Shown here in pieces: positions 35,619 through 45,740 of a stretch of DNA of 64,000 nucleotides. The first letter of the stretch is position 1, and every line of letters starts with the position of its first letter. Origin of the DNA: Anaerolineae bacterium (GTDB taxonomy: Bacteria > Chloroflexota > Anaerolineae > Aggregatilineales > Phototrophicaceae). The notes beneath the pieces are model-generated. The model did no database searches. It was not told where the DNA came from and saw only the letters and a list, made by a program, of their open reading frames with translations. The stretch covers positions 39,897 to 103,896 of the forward strand of contig JAJEBK010000011.1 of NCBI GenBank assembly GCA_022823945.1, given 5' to 3'. The translations under genes and the position numbers were made by a program.

Positions 35619-35684
35619 GGCTTGGGCGGGCACAGCGCAGCGAAACAGCAGACAACAGCCTCCCAAGCCACGGGGGGCTTTTTT
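35619..35684 (+). promoter_or_regulatory. ilv-leu attenuator: antiterminator and terminator
   Basis: GGCTTGGG (35619-35626), just after the leader stop, is perfectly complementary to CCCAAGCC (35662-35669), which takes in the top of the terminator's 5' arm and most of its loop. A ribosome stalled anywhere in the Ile/Leu/Val run would leave 35619-35626 free and favour the antiterminator. A ribosome at the stop codon (35615-35617) would cover it, so the terminator forms. Confidence 0.75.
35658..35684 (+). terminator. Attenuator terminator ahead of ilvE
   Basis: The stem GCCTCCC (35658-35664) / GGGGGGC (35672-35678) has a 7-nt loop and one G-U pair, followed by TTTTTTGTTTT. It lies about 180 nt upstream of ilvE. 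Confidence 0.82.
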
Positions 35685-35866
35685 GTTTTGCATAGGCGAG
35701 TACGGACGATGAAAACGACCGGCGCGCGACACAGCAATAGGCAATGCAGGCGAGCTGCGACTGGCGGACGCTGCGGCGCGCTGGCTCCAAGCGCTTGTTT
35801 TGTGCCCATCGGTGGCGTGAAGCAAGCGTTTTCTGTTTATTGGACTTTGACCGCGGAGAAACAAAC

Positions 35867-36781
35867 ATGAGTGCTGAATGGATCTGGCGCAACGGCGAAT
35901 TTGTGAAATGGGATGAGGCGACTGTGCATGTCAGCGCCCACGCCTTGCATTATGGCTCGAGCGTATTTGAAGGCATCCGCGCCTACAGCACGCCCGCCGG
36001 CCCCGCGGTTTTCCGCCTGCGCGAACACAGCGAGCGGTTGATGCAAGGCGCGCGCGTCATGCGCATCGACCACGCCAACACCGCCGAGACGTTGGATGCC
36101 GCCATCCTCGAAACCGTGCGCCGCAATCGCCACGAATCCTGCTACATTCGCCCCATTATCTTTCGTGGGGCTGGGGCGCTGGGTCTGGAAGGGCGTAATA
36201 ATACCACAACCGAGACCTTCATTCTCACTTTTGAATGGGGGCGCTATCTGGGCGCGGAAGCGATCGAGCAGGGCGTCGATGTGCAGATCAGCAGCTTCCG
36301 CCGCATGGCGCCCGACACGCACATGGCGCTGGTGAAGGCGGGCGGCAATTATGTCAACAGCCAGTTCGTCTCTATGGAAGCGCACGACAACGGCTTTCAA
36401 GAGGGCATCGCGCTGGATGTGAACGGCTATGTCAGCGAGGGCGCGGGCGAGAATATCTTCGTCGTGTTGAATGGCGTTGTGTACACGCCCGGCGCCTGGT
36501 CGTCCATTTTGATGGGCATCACCCGCGACAGCGCCTTGACGATCCTGGCGGATATGGGCGTCGAAGTGCGCTTTCAGCCAGTCGCGCGCGAGATGCTGTA
36601 TATGGCGGAAGAGATATTCTTTACGGGCACAGCGGCAGAAGTCACCCCGGTCAAGTCGGTCGATCGCATTCCGATTGGCTGCGGCGGACGCGGACCCATT
36701 ACACAAACGGTGCAAAGCCAATTCTTCGCGATTACCGCAGGCGAAGCGCCCGACAAGTATGGCTGGCTGACGCATGTATAG
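35867..36781 (+). CDS. ilvE: Branched-chain amino-acid aminotransferase
   Basis: A 304-residue fold-type IV PLP enzyme that makes the last step to Val, Leu and Ile. HALHYGSSVFEGIRAY near the N-terminus and the PLP lysine in ALVKAGGNYVNS near residue 160 are clear, followed by GYVSEGAGENIFVV and TRDSALTILADMG. The ATG at 35867 has GGAGAAAC upstream. It is the first gene after the ilv attenuator, with ilvB 51 nt further on. Confidence 0.95.
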   Translation: MSAEWIWRNGEFVKWDEATVHVSAHALHYGSSVFEGIRAYSTPAGPAVFRLREHSERLMQGARVMRIDHANTAETLDAAILETVRRNRHESCYIRPIIFRGAGALGLEGRNNTTTETFILTFEWGRYLGAEAIEQGVDVQISSFRRMAPDTHMALVKAGGNYVNSQFVSMEAHDNGFQEGIALDVNGYVSEGAGENIFVVLNGVVYTPGAWSSILMGITRDSALTILADMGVEVRFQPVAREMLYMAEEIFFTGTAAEVTPVKSVDRIPIGCGGRGPITQTVQSQFFAITAGEAPDKYGWLTHV

Positions 36782-36832
36782 CCGGCCTGTAGCATCTGCG
36801 GACGGAGCAAAGAACCGAAACGGGAGGCGATA

Positions 36833-38530
36833 ATGCGGCTCACGGGTTCAGAAATCATTATGGAATGCCTGCTGCGCGAAGGCGTGCATGTCATGTTTGG
36901 CTATCCGGGTGGCGCGATTTTGCCCACCTATGACGCCATGGCCAAGTACGAAGACCGCCTGCATCATGTTTTGGTGCGGCACGAGCAAGGCGCTTCCCAT
37001 ATGGCAGATGGCTATGCGCGGGCGACTGGCGAGGTCGGCGTCTGCATCGCCACCAGCGGACCAGGCGCGACTAACCTGGTGACGGGTTTGGCGACCGCGA
37101 TGATGGATTCTTCGCCCATCGTCGCCATTACCGGGCAAGTGCCGATCCCGGCAATCGGCTCGGACGCTTTTCAGGAAACCGATGTAACTGGCGTAACCTT
37201 GCCTATCACCAAGCACAATTACCTGGTTACCGATGTTGACGAGCTCGCCTATACAATGAAAGAAGCCTTTCATATCGCGCGCACTGGACGGCCCGGTCCC
37301 GTGCTGGTCGATGTGCCCAAAGATATCCAGAATGCCGTAACTGAGTTCATCTATCCCGAAGGTCACCTCATCCTGCCTGGGTATGATCCGCCAGCCGCGG
37401 CCAATTCACATGAGATAGACGCTGCCTTGCGGCTCATTGACCAGGCGGAACGGCCGATCATCCTGGCCGGGCACGGCATCATGATGTCGGGCGCGATGCA
37501 AGAAGTGCGCGAGCTGGCGGAGCGGGCGCAGATCCCGGTCGCGCTGACCTTGCTGGGCAAAGGCGCGCTGCCAGAAGATCATCCGCTTGTCATTGGCATG
37601 ATGGGCATGCATGGCGAGGCTTCGTCCAACCTGGCTATTCAAGAAGCTGACTTGCTCATCGCGCTGGGCATGCGTTTTGACGACCGCGTAACGGGCAACC
37701 TCAAGACTTATGCGGTCAATGCCCGCAAGATTCACATCGACATCGACCGCTCGGAGCTCAACAAAAATGTTCGCGCCGATGTGGGCATCGCTGGCGATTT
37801 GAAGACCGTGCTGAAGCAGCTGCTCCCCAAGCTCGAGCGCAAGTCGCATCACGACTGGATTCATCAAATTCGCGACTGGCTGGAAGACTCGAGTGAGCGC
37901 GATATCTTGAACTACGATACGCCGGGCGTATTGCTGACGGCGCAGGTCATCAACGATATCTGGCGGCACACGGGCGGCGATGCCATCACGGTCACCGATG
38001 TTGGGCAGCACCAAATGCTGGAGGCGCAGTATTATCCACACCAGCGCCCATCTACTTTGCTGACCAGTGGCGGCCTGGGCACGATGGGCTTCGGGTTTCC
38101 GGCGGCGATCGGCGCAAAGTTTGGGGTGCCCGATGAAGAAATATGGGCGATTGTGGGCGATGGCGGCTTCCAGATGACTTTGTGCGAGCTGGCGACTGCC
38201 CGGCAAGAAAATGTCAATGTCAACATCGCCATCATCAACAATCACTTCCTTGGCATGGTTCGTCAGTGGCAAGAGCTCTTCTTTGAAAAGCGCTATCAAG
38301 CCACGCCCATGGTCAATCCGGATTTCTGCAAGCTGGCGGATGCCTACGACATCCCCAATCGGCGCGTCACCCAGCGAGACGAAATAGAAGATGCGGTGGC
38401 TTTCGCGCGCAGCATCAATGGACCAACCTTGATTGAATTTGTCGTGGAAAAAGAAGAAATGGTTTATCCGATGGTGCCGGCTGGTGCCGACCTGCACGAT
38501 ATGAAGCGCAGACCCAAGCCAGGAGAATGA
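36833..38530 (+). CDS. ilvB: Acetolactate synthase, large subunit
   Basis: A 565-residue ThDP enzyme. The catalytic Glu is in VLVRHEQGASHMADGYARATG near residue 50, and the cofactor motif GDGGFQMTLCELATA...IINN lies near 440-470. FAD-binding and central domains are complete. It makes acetolactate or acetohydroxybutyrate. GGGAGGCG precedes the ATG. Its stop codon overlaps the ATG cluster of ilvN, fitting a coupled two-subunit enzyme. Confidence 0.96.
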   Translation: MRLTGSEIIMECLLREGVHVMFGYPGGAILPTYDAMAKYEDRLHHVLVRHEQGASHMADGYARATGEVGVCIATSGPGATNLVTGLATAMMDSSPIVAITGQVPIPAIGSDAFQETDVTGVTLPITKHNYLVTDVDELAYTMKEAFHIARTGRPGPVLVDVPKDIQNAVTEFIYPEGHLILPGYDPPAAANSHEIDAALRLIDQAERPIILAGHGIMMSGAMQEVRELAERAQIPVALTLLGKGALPEDHPLVIGMMGMHGEASSNLAIQEADLLIALGMRFDDRVTGNLKTYAVNARKIHIDIDRSELNKNVRADVGIAGDLKTVLKQLLPKLERKSHHDWIHQIRDWLEDSSERDILNYDTPGVLLTAQVINDIWRHTGGDAITVTDVGQHQMLEAQYYPHQRPSTLLTSGGLGTMGFGFPAAIGAKFGVPDEEIWAIVGDGGFQMTLCELATARQENVNVNIAIINNHFLGMVRQWQELFFEKRYQATPMVNPDFCKLADAYDIPNRRVTQRDEIEDAVAFARSINGPTLIEFVVEKEEMVYPMVPAGADLHDMKRRPKPGE

Positions 38531-39117
38531 TGATGGCGCAGCAGCCGACCGTCAACAAAGTGACTGTGGTGGCGCTGGTAGAAAACGAGCCGGGCGTGCT
38601 GAACCGCATTGCCAGTTTGTTTCGACGCCGCGCTTTCAATATTGATAGCCTGACCGTCGGGCGCACGCACAAGCCCGATATTTCGCGCATGACCATCCGC
38701 GTCGATGCGGGTCCCGAGTATGCCCGCAAGATCGCCAACAACCTGCAGAAACTGGTCAATGTGATTGATGTGCGCGTCATCGACAACGAACCGCATATCG
38801 AACGCGACCTGGCTCTGATCAAAGTGCGCAGCGACGATGCCTATTCGCGCAATACCCTCACCGAGATCTGCGACCGTTATCCCGCGCGCATCGTCGATGT
38901 GGGACCGCATGTGGCGATTATTGAAATGGTCGGCACCGAAACTTTCGTCGAGAAATTCATAGACGAAGTGCGCCCGATCGGCATTATAGAGATGATCCGC
39001 ACTGGCATCGTCTCGATGGGGCGTGGCACGCGCATACACGATACAAGCGTTACCCGGCGCGATCTGGCGCGCGCCGCATTGCAAGCGTCCGCTATGCGCA
39101 ACGGCAGAATCGTCTGA
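38527..39117 (+). CDS. ilvN: Acetolactate synthase, small regulatory subunit
   Basis: A 194-196-residue protein with an N-terminal ACT domain (VVALVENEPGVLNRIASLFRRRAFNIDSL), which binds valine as feedback inhibitor, and a C-terminal ALS_ss domain. Three ATGs in a row (38527, 38530, 38533) overlap the ilvB stop. AGGAG at 38521-38525 is best spaced for 38533. Length is slightly above the usual 160-180 residues because of the C-terminal tail. Confidence 0.94.
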   Translation: MMMAQQPTVNKVTVVALVENEPGVLNRIASLFRRRAFNIDSLTVGRTHKPDISRMTIRVDAGPEYARKIANNLQKLVNVIDVRVIDNEPHIERDLALIKVRSDDAYSRNTLTEICDRYPARIVDVGPHVAIIEMVGTETFVEKFIDEVRPIGIIEMIRTGIVSMGRGTRIHDTSVTRRDLARAALQASAMRNGRIV

Positions 39118-39177
39118 AAAAACAGGCGCTGTCTGCGCAAGCATTTGCTCACACCCAGTTCAGGAGACAGGCGACAA

Positions 39178-40188
<1,011 letters not shown>

Positions 40189-40227
40189 GAATATGCGACT
40201 TTCCGCCCGCAAAATGACCCCCCTCGG

Positions 40228-40249
40228 TCCCCCCGTCGGGTCGGGGGGA
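40228..40249 (+). promoter_or_regulatory. GC-rich hairpin between ilvC and leuA
   Basis: TCCCCCC (40228-40234) pairs with GGGGGGA (40243-40249) across an 8-nt loop. A second C run at 40218-40223 can compete for the same G run, so two mutually exclusive hairpins are possible. No T tract follows, so it is not a simple terminator; it may be an RNA-processing or pausing site. Confidence 0.4.
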
Positions 40250-40308
40250 GGTATGCATGCGTCGGCCGCGAATCGAACCGAAAGAATCGAAAGGAAGGAG
40301 GTGTACGG

Positions 40309-40431
40309 ATGTCGGAAGATGGTCTTGCCAGGCTTAGCCTTCGCTTCGTTTTTGACCACACGCGATATTTGAAAGGAGCGCCTCCCTATGACGACGCGAA
40401 CATACGACGAAAATACCGTCATAATCTTTGA
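40309..40431 (+). CDS. Possible translated upstream ORF overlapping leuA
   Basis: A 40-codon frame ([17 protein letters not shown]...) has a near-perfect ribosome site, AAGGAGGTG at 40295-40303, five bases before its ATG, stronger than that of any neighbour. It runs past the leuA start in another frame and stops at 40431. The leuA ribosome site GGAG (40375-40378) can pair with CTCC (40382-40385). Ribosomes translating this ORF could open that hairpin. It may be a coupling device rather than a functional peptide. I recognise no homolog. Confidence 0.4.
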   Translation: MSEDGLARLSLRFVFDHTRYLKGAPPYDDANIRRKYRHNL

Positions 40432-41995
40432 TACCACCCTGCGCGATGGCGAGCAAAGTCCGGGCGCAACCCTCTCCAGCGCCGAGAAGCTGGAAATCGC
40501 CCGGCAGTTGTCTGCGTTGGGCGTCGATGTCATAGAAGCCGGTTTCCCAGCAGCCTCGCCCGATGACCTGCGAGCTGTGCAGCGCATCGCCCGTGAAGTT
40601 GGCACGCCGGACGGACCGAGTGTGGCCGGCTTGGCGCGCGCCTTGGAAAGCGATATCCGCACGGCTTGGGAAGGAGTCAAGGATGCCGCCAAACCGCGCA
40701 TCCACACCTTCCTCGGTACCTCGCCCAGCCACTTGGGCATGTTGCGAATCGACAAAGCAGAAGGCTTGCAGCGCATTCGCGATGCCGTAACCCTGGCGAA
40801 GAGCTTGTGCGACGATGTCGAGTTCAGCCCCATGGACGCAGGCAGAACCGATACCGAATACCTGATCCAAGCCTGTGCCGTGGCGGTCGAATGTGGCGCG
40901 ACCACGCTGAACATTCCCGATACGGTCGGTTATGTCATGCCATCGGAATGGGCGGATACGCTGGAAATGCTGATCAACGAGACGCCGGGCGCAGGACCAG
41001 GCAGCGGCGTGATCTGGTCGGTGCACTGTCACAACGACCTGGGCTTGGCGACCGCCAATACGCTGGCTGGCTTGAATCGTGGCGTGCGCCAGGTGGAAGT
41101 GACGATCAACGGCATAGGCGAGCGCGCCGGCAACACCAGCCTGGAAGAAGTCGTCATGGCCATCCATACGCGCAAAAGCTTCTATGACCTGCGCACCAAT
41201 ATCGACTCCACGCAAATCATGAAGACCAGCCGCATGGTGCGCAACTACATGGGCATGCCCGTGCAGCCCAACAAAGCCATCGTCGGTGCGAACGCCTTCG
41301 CTCATGAAAGCGGCATTCATCAGGACGGCGTGCTCAAAAATGCCGAGACTTTTGAAATCATGACACCCGAAACGGTGGGCCTCACACAGAGTAAACTGGT
41401 GCTGGGCAAACACAGCGGCCGCCATGCCCTGCGCGTGCGACTCGGCGAGCTGGGTTACGCTGTCGATGGCGATGAGCTGATGGATGTCTTTCGCCGATTC
41501 AAGACCCTGGCGGATATGAAAAAGACAGTCACCGATGCCGATCTGGAGGCGCTGGTCGCGGACGAAGCGGCGCAGAAATCTGAAGATTACTTCCGGCTGG
41601 TGGATATCCAGGTCGTTTGCGGCACGATGGGCATGCCCACGGCGACAGTCAAGATGACCAACCAGCACGGCGAAGAAATCATCGTCGCGGCTGTCGGCAC
41701 AGGTCCCGTGGATGCGTCGTACCGCGCAGTCGATGAGATCATCCAAGCGCCCAGCACTTTGCTGGAATTCAATGTGCACAGCGTGACCGAAGGCATCGAC
41801 GCGCTGGGCGAGGTCACTGTGCGCATTGCGCCCGAAGGCAGCAACCGCACCTTTGGCGGATACGGCGCCGATAGCGATATCGTGGTATCCAGTGTGAAAG
41901 CCTATGTGTCGGCGCTGAATCGCATGATCGCCAGCCTGGGCTCGGACGATGTCGCTCCCGAAGGCGATGTCGCCGTGGTCGGACTTTCAGCCTGA
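40388..41995 (+). CDS. leuA: 2-isopropylmalate synthase
   Basis: A 535-residue HMGL-like enzyme, first step of leucine synthesis from 2-ketoisovalerate and acetyl-CoA. The barrel begins [18 protein letters not shown], the metal site is [19 protein letters not shown], and [17 protein letters not shown] residues ([10 protein letters not shown]) follow. The C-terminal ~130 residues form the LeuA allosteric domain ([15 protein letters not shown]), the site of leucine feedback. The ATG at 40388 lies inside a possible upstream ORF. Confidence 0.96.
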   Translation: MTTRTYDENTVIIFDTTLRDGEQSPGATLSSAEKLEIARQLSALGVDVIEAGFPAASPDDLRAVQRIAREVGTPDGPSVAGLARALESDIRTAWEGVKDAAKPRIHTFLGTSPSHLGMLRIDKAEGLQRIRDAVTLAKSLCDDVEFSPMDAGRTDTEYLIQACAVAVECGATTLNIPDTVGYVMPSEWADTLEMLINETPGAGPGSGVIWSVHCHNDLGLATANTLAGLNRGVRQVEVTINGIGERAGNTSLEEVVMAIHTRKSFYDLRTNIDSTQIMKTSRMVRNYMGMPVQPNKAIVGANAFAHESGIHQDGVLKNAETFEIMTPETVGLTQSKLVLGKHSGRHALRVRLGELGYAVDGDELMDVFRRFKTLADMKKTVTDADLEALVADEAAQKSEDYFRLVDIQVVCGTMGMPTATVKMTNQHGEEIIVAAVGTGPVDASYRAVDEIIQAPSTLLEFNVHSVTEGIDALGEVTVRIAPEGSNRTFGGYGADSDIVVSSVKAYVSALNRMIASLGSDDVAPEGDVAVVGLSA

Positions 41996-42029
41996 ACGGA
42001 CGGACAACGGACAGATGAGGGATTGAAAA

Positions 42030-43466
42030 ATGACGAATAATGGAAGACCGCGCACGCTCTTCGAAAAAGTGTGGAACGCCCACACAGTGCGCGAACAAAG
42101 CGCCGATGCGCCAGCCGTGCTCTATATTGACCTGCACCTGGTGCACGAGGTTACTTCGCCCCAGGCATTTTCTATGCTGCGCGAACGCGGGCTGATGGTG
42201 CGCCGACCCGACCAGACGATTGGCACGATGGATCACAGTACGCCCACCACGCCTCGCAACGAGCTGGGCATCATCCCGATTGCCGATGCCATGGCGGCGC
42301 TGCAACTGGACACCTTCTCGCGCAATTGCAGCGACTTTGGCATTCCCATGTATGCGCTGGGCGACGAGCATCAAGGCATTGTACATGTCATTGGTCCGGA
42401 AAAAGGCTTGACGCAGCCTGGCATGACGATCGTTTGTGGCGATAGCCATACCAGCACGCACGGCGCATTTGGCGCGCTGGCATTTGGCATTGGCACCAGC
42501 GAGGTCGGGCATGTCTTGGCGACGCAGACTCTGCTGCAGAACAAGCCGCGCACCATGGCCATCAATGTCGAGGGGCAGCTGGGCGAAGGGGTGACGGCCA
42601 AAGACATCATTTTGGCGATCATCGCGCGCATCGGCATCGGCGGTGGCACGGGCTTGGTATTTGAATATCGCGGCGAAGCCATCCGCAGCCTCAGCATGGA
42701 AGGGCGCATGACGGTTTGCAACATGTCTATTGAAGGTGGCGCCCGCGCTGGCATGGTCGCGCCCGATGACACGACCTTCGAATATATGTACGGACGACAG
42801 CATGCCCCCAGCGGCGCAGACTGGGACGCGGCGATCGCAAATTGGCGGACGCTGCCAACGGACGACGGCGCGGTCTTCGACCAGGAGATCACGCTAAGCG
42901 CCGATGAGTTGATCCCCATGATCACTTATGGCACGAATCCGGGCATGGGCATGCCGATTACTGATGCTGTGCCCGCCCCGGCCGACGAGCCCGACATCAA
43001 CAAAAAAACCGCGCTGGACAAGGCGCTCGCCTATATGGACTTGTCGCCTGGGCAGCAGTTGTTGGGCAAGGCGATTGATGTCGTCTTCATCGGCAGCTGC
43101 ACCAACTCGCGCATTACGGATTTGCGGCAGGCAGCCAATTTCATCGCGGGGCGCAAGGTCGCCGACTCGGTGCGCATGATGGTTGTGCCGGGTTCGCAGC
43201 AGGTCAAAAAGCAGGCGGAAAGCGAGGGGCTGGACGAAATCTTCCGGGCGGCGGGCGCGGAATGGCGCGAGGCCGGCTGTTCCATGTGCATCGCGATGAA
43301 CGGCGATCAACTGCAGCCGGGGCAATACGCGGTTTCCACCAGTAACCGCAACTTCGAGGGACGCCAGGGCAAGGGCGGACGCACCTTCTTGGCAAGCCCG
43401 CTCACAGCGGCGGCATCGGCTGTGTCGGGCGTGATTGCCGACCCGCGCGTCATGCTGGCGAATTAG
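42030..43466 (+). CDS. leuC: 3-isopropylmalate dehydratase, large subunit
   Basis: A 478-residue aconitase-family subunit that binds a [4Fe-4S] cluster. The cluster cysteines are seen in [14 protein letters not shown] and in [13 protein letters not shown] (CxxC). [23 protein letters not shown] is the family signature. It works with LeuD, encoded 10 nt downstream. A 34-nt gap separates it from leuA. Confidence 0.96.
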   Translation: MTNNGRPRTLFEKVWNAHTVREQSADAPAVLYIDLHLVHEVTSPQAFSMLRERGLMVRRPDQTIGTMDHSTPTTPRNELGIIPIADAMAALQLDTFSRNCSDFGIPMYALGDEHQGIVHVIGPEKGLTQPGMTIVCGDSHTSTHGAFGALAFGIGTSEVGHVLATQTLLQNKPRTMAINVEGQLGEGVTAKDIILAIIARIGIGGGTGLVFEYRGEAIRSLSMEGRMTVCNMSIEGGARAGMVAPDDTTFEYMYGRQHAPSGADWDAAIANWRTLPTDDGAVFDQEITLSADELIPMITYGTNPGMGMPITDAVPAPADEPDINKKTALDKALAYMDLSPGQQLLGKAIDVVFIGSCTNSRITDLRQAANFIAGRKVADSVRMMVVPGSQQVKKQAESEGLDEIFRAAGAEWREAGCSMCIAMNGDQLQPGQYAVSTSNRNFEGRQGKGGRTFLASPLTAAASAVSGVIADPRVMLAN

Positions 43467-43476
43467 GGAGGCGAGA

Positions 43477-44088
43477 ATGGAAAAGCTACGGCACATCGAA
43501 GGCAGCATTGTGGGCATGCCGGTCAACGACATCGACACCGACCAGATCATCCCGGCGCGCTTTTTGAAAGTGACCGACAAAGCCGGCTTGGGCAAAGCGG
43601 CTTTCTGCGACTGGCGTTACCTGGAAGATGGCGAGACGCCCAACCCCGACTTCATCCTCAATCAGTCTGCTTATGCTGGCGCATCGGTCTTGGTGGCTGG
43701 CAACAACTTCGGCTGTGGCAGCTCGCGCGAGCATGCGCCTTGGGCATTGCTGGGCGCGGGGTTCAAGGCGGTAATCAGCACCGACTTCGCTGATATCTTC
43801 CGCAACAACGCGCTCAAGAACGGCTTGCTGCCCATTGTCGTCGACCGCGATACCCAGCAACAGTTGTTCAGCCTGGCGGACGAAGACCCGGGCACGACAG
43901 TCAGCGTCGATGTCGAAACGCAGGCATTGACCTTGCCCGATGGCCGCCGCGTCAACTTCCCGCTGGACGGGTTCTCGAAGTATTGCCTGCTGCATGGCGT
44001 CGACCAACTCGGTTATCTGCTGGCGCTGGAAGACGATGTGCAGGTATACGAGGCGAGCAACCCCCAACGTGTGACAACGACTGTCTGA
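43477..44088 (+). CDS. leuD: 3-isopropylmalate dehydratase, small subunit
   Basis: A 203-residue swivel-domain subunit that completes the LeuC active site. The signature [26 protein letters not shown] holds the substrate-binding loop, and [14 protein letters not shown] is typical near the N-terminus. The ATG at 43477 has GGGAGGCGAGA upstream. It is the longer ~200-residue bacterial form rather than the ~165-residue archaeal type. Confidence 0.96.
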   Translation: MEKLRHIEGSIVGMPVNDIDTDQIIPARFLKVTDKAGLGKAAFCDWRYLEDGETPNPDFILNQSAYAGASVLVAGNNFGCGSSREHAPWALLGAGFKAVISTDFADIFRNNALKNGLLPIVVDRDTQQQLFSLADEDPGTTVSVDVETQALTLPDGRRVNFPLDGFSKYCLLHGVDQLGYLLALEDDVQVYEASNPQRVTTTV

Positions 44089-44119
44089 ACCGCGATTTTT
44101 TTGAGGAAGGGTGCAGCTC

Positions 44120-45718
44120 ATGCAGAAAGTCGCAATTTATGACACGACCCTGCGCGACGGCAGCCAGCGCGAGGGCGTCTCTTTTTCCGTTGCCGACAAA
44201 CTGCATATCACGCGCTTGCTGGACGAGTTGGGCGTTGACTATATTGAAGGCGGCTGGCCGGGCTCTAATCCCAAAGACGCCGCTTATTTTGACCAGGTGA
44301 GCGCGCTCGACCTGGCGCACGCCAAGATCGCTGCATTCGGTTCGACGCGGCGCAAAGGTATCGCGCCAGAAAACGACGCCAACATCCGCGCGCTGGTGGC
44401 TGCCGATACGCCGGTGGTGACGGTGGTCGGCAAGACATCCATGCTGCATGTGACCGATGTCTTGCAGACCACAGCCGACGAAAACCTGCGCATGATTGAG
44501 GACAGCCTGGCATTCTTGAAATCGCTGGGCAAAGAAGTCATCTATGACGCCGAGCATTTTTTTGATGGCGCAAAACTGGATATGGAATATGGCTTCGACA
44601 CCTTGGCGGCTGCGGCGGCTGGCGGCGCGGATGTCATCGTGCTCTGCGATACCAACGGCGGCTCAATGCCCTGGGAAACCGCGGAGTTCTTCATACGCGC
44701 GCGCGAGCTTTTTCCTGAAATGGTCTTCGGCATTCATACGCACAACGACAGCGAACTGGCGGTGGCGAATTCACTGGCGGCGGTGCGGGCTGGGGCGGCG
44801 CATGTTCAAGGCACGATCAATGGCTATGGCGAGCGCTGCGGCAACGCCAACCTGTGCAGCATCATCCCCGATCTCATTATCAAGATGGGCTTGCCTTGCC
44901 TGGCGCGCGATGGACAACTGGCGATTTTGACGCATTTGTCGCGGGCAGTCGCCGAGATCGCCAACCTGGCGCCCGATACGCATTTGCCTTATGTGGGCAA
45001 GAGCGCCTTCGCACACAAAGGTGGCATACATGTGGCAGCCATGCGGCGCAATGTCGACAGCTATCAACATATCGAGCCGGAATTGGTCGGCAACAAGACG
45101 CGCGTGCTGGTGTCGGATTTGTCGGGGCGCGGCAATCTGCTCAGCAAGTCGGAAGAACTCGGCCTGGATGTTTCGCGGTTCGAAGCGACGCAGGTTTTGA
45201 ACGACATCAAAGAACTGGAGAACGCCGGCTTTGTATTCGAAGGCGCAGAAGCCTCGGTGGCGGTGCGCTTGCGGCGGGCATCGGCGGATTATGAGCCGCT
45301 TTTCACCTTGCTCGATTTCACTGTGATTGTCGAAGATCGGCGCGGGCGCGGACAACTGGCTGAGGCTATGGTCAAGCTGGATGTCGATGGCGATGTCGTT
45401 CACACAGCCGCCGAGGGCAATGGGCCCGTCAATGCGCTGGATCTGGCGCTGCGCAAGGCCTTGCTGCCGCTGTATCCGGCGCTGCGCGATATCCAGTTGG
45501 TCGATTACAAAGTGCGCATCATCGACAGTCAGCATGCCACCGGCGCGATGACCCGTGTATTGATCGACTCGTATAATGGCAAAAAGCGCTGGAGCACAGT
45601 CGGTGCTGGCACCGACATCATCTGCGCGAGCTGGCTGGCGCTGGTCGACAGCGTCGAATATGGCTTGTCGATCGCCCATGTCGAAGGCGAAGAAACTTCT
45701 TTGGAAATGGCACGCTAA
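44120..45718 (+). CDS. cimA: (R)-citramalate synthase
   Basis: A 532-residue LeuA-like enzyme that condenses pyruvate and acetyl-CoA to citramalate, giving 2-oxobutyrate for isoleucine without threonine deaminase. The CimA-type start is VAIYDTTLRDGSQREGVSFSV (LeuA enzymes read GEQSPG). The metal motif is FGIHTHNDSELAVANSLAAV, then ERCGNANLCSI. A LeuA-type regulatory domain follows from about residue 390. I use ATG 44120 because GGAAGGG is well spaced; GTG 44111 is too close to it. LeuC, LeuD and LeuB, encoded on either side, would carry out the next steps. Confidence 0.9.
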   Translation: MQKVAIYDTTLRDGSQREGVSFSVADKLHITRLLDELGVDYIEGGWPGSNPKDAAYFDQVSALDLAHAKIAAFGSTRRKGIAPENDANIRALVAADTPVVTVVGKTSMLHVTDVLQTTADENLRMIEDSLAFLKSLGKEVIYDAEHFFDGAKLDMEYGFDTLAAAAAGGADVIVLCDTNGGSMPWETAEFFIRARELFPEMVFGIHTHNDSELAVANSLAAVRAGAAHVQGTINGYGERCGNANLCSIIPDLIIKMGLPCLARDGQLAILTHLSRAVAEIANLAPDTHLPYVGKSAFAHKGGIHVAAMRRNVDSYQHIEPELVGNKTRVLVSDLSGRGNLLSKSEELGLDVSRFEATQVLNDIKELENAGFVFEGAEASVAVRLRRASADYEPLFTLLDFTVIVEDRRGRGQLAEAMVKLDVDGDVVHTAAEGNGPVNALDLALRKALLPLYPALRDIQLVDYKVRIIDSQHATGAMTRVLIDSYNGKKRWSTVGAGTDIICASWLALVDSVEYGLSIAHVEGEETSLEMAR

Positions 45719-45740
45719 TCTACTTGTGGAAGGATAACAA

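Noticed and set aside
35607..35870. Several 80-90 codon frames between argH and ilvE.
   Set aside because: They cross the attenuator terminator on both strands and lack ribosome sites; the 23-codon leader explains the region better.
40334..41779. A 481-codon - strand frame opposite leuA.
   Set aside because: Antisense shadow; His/Asp-rich composition typical of reversed GC-rich genes.
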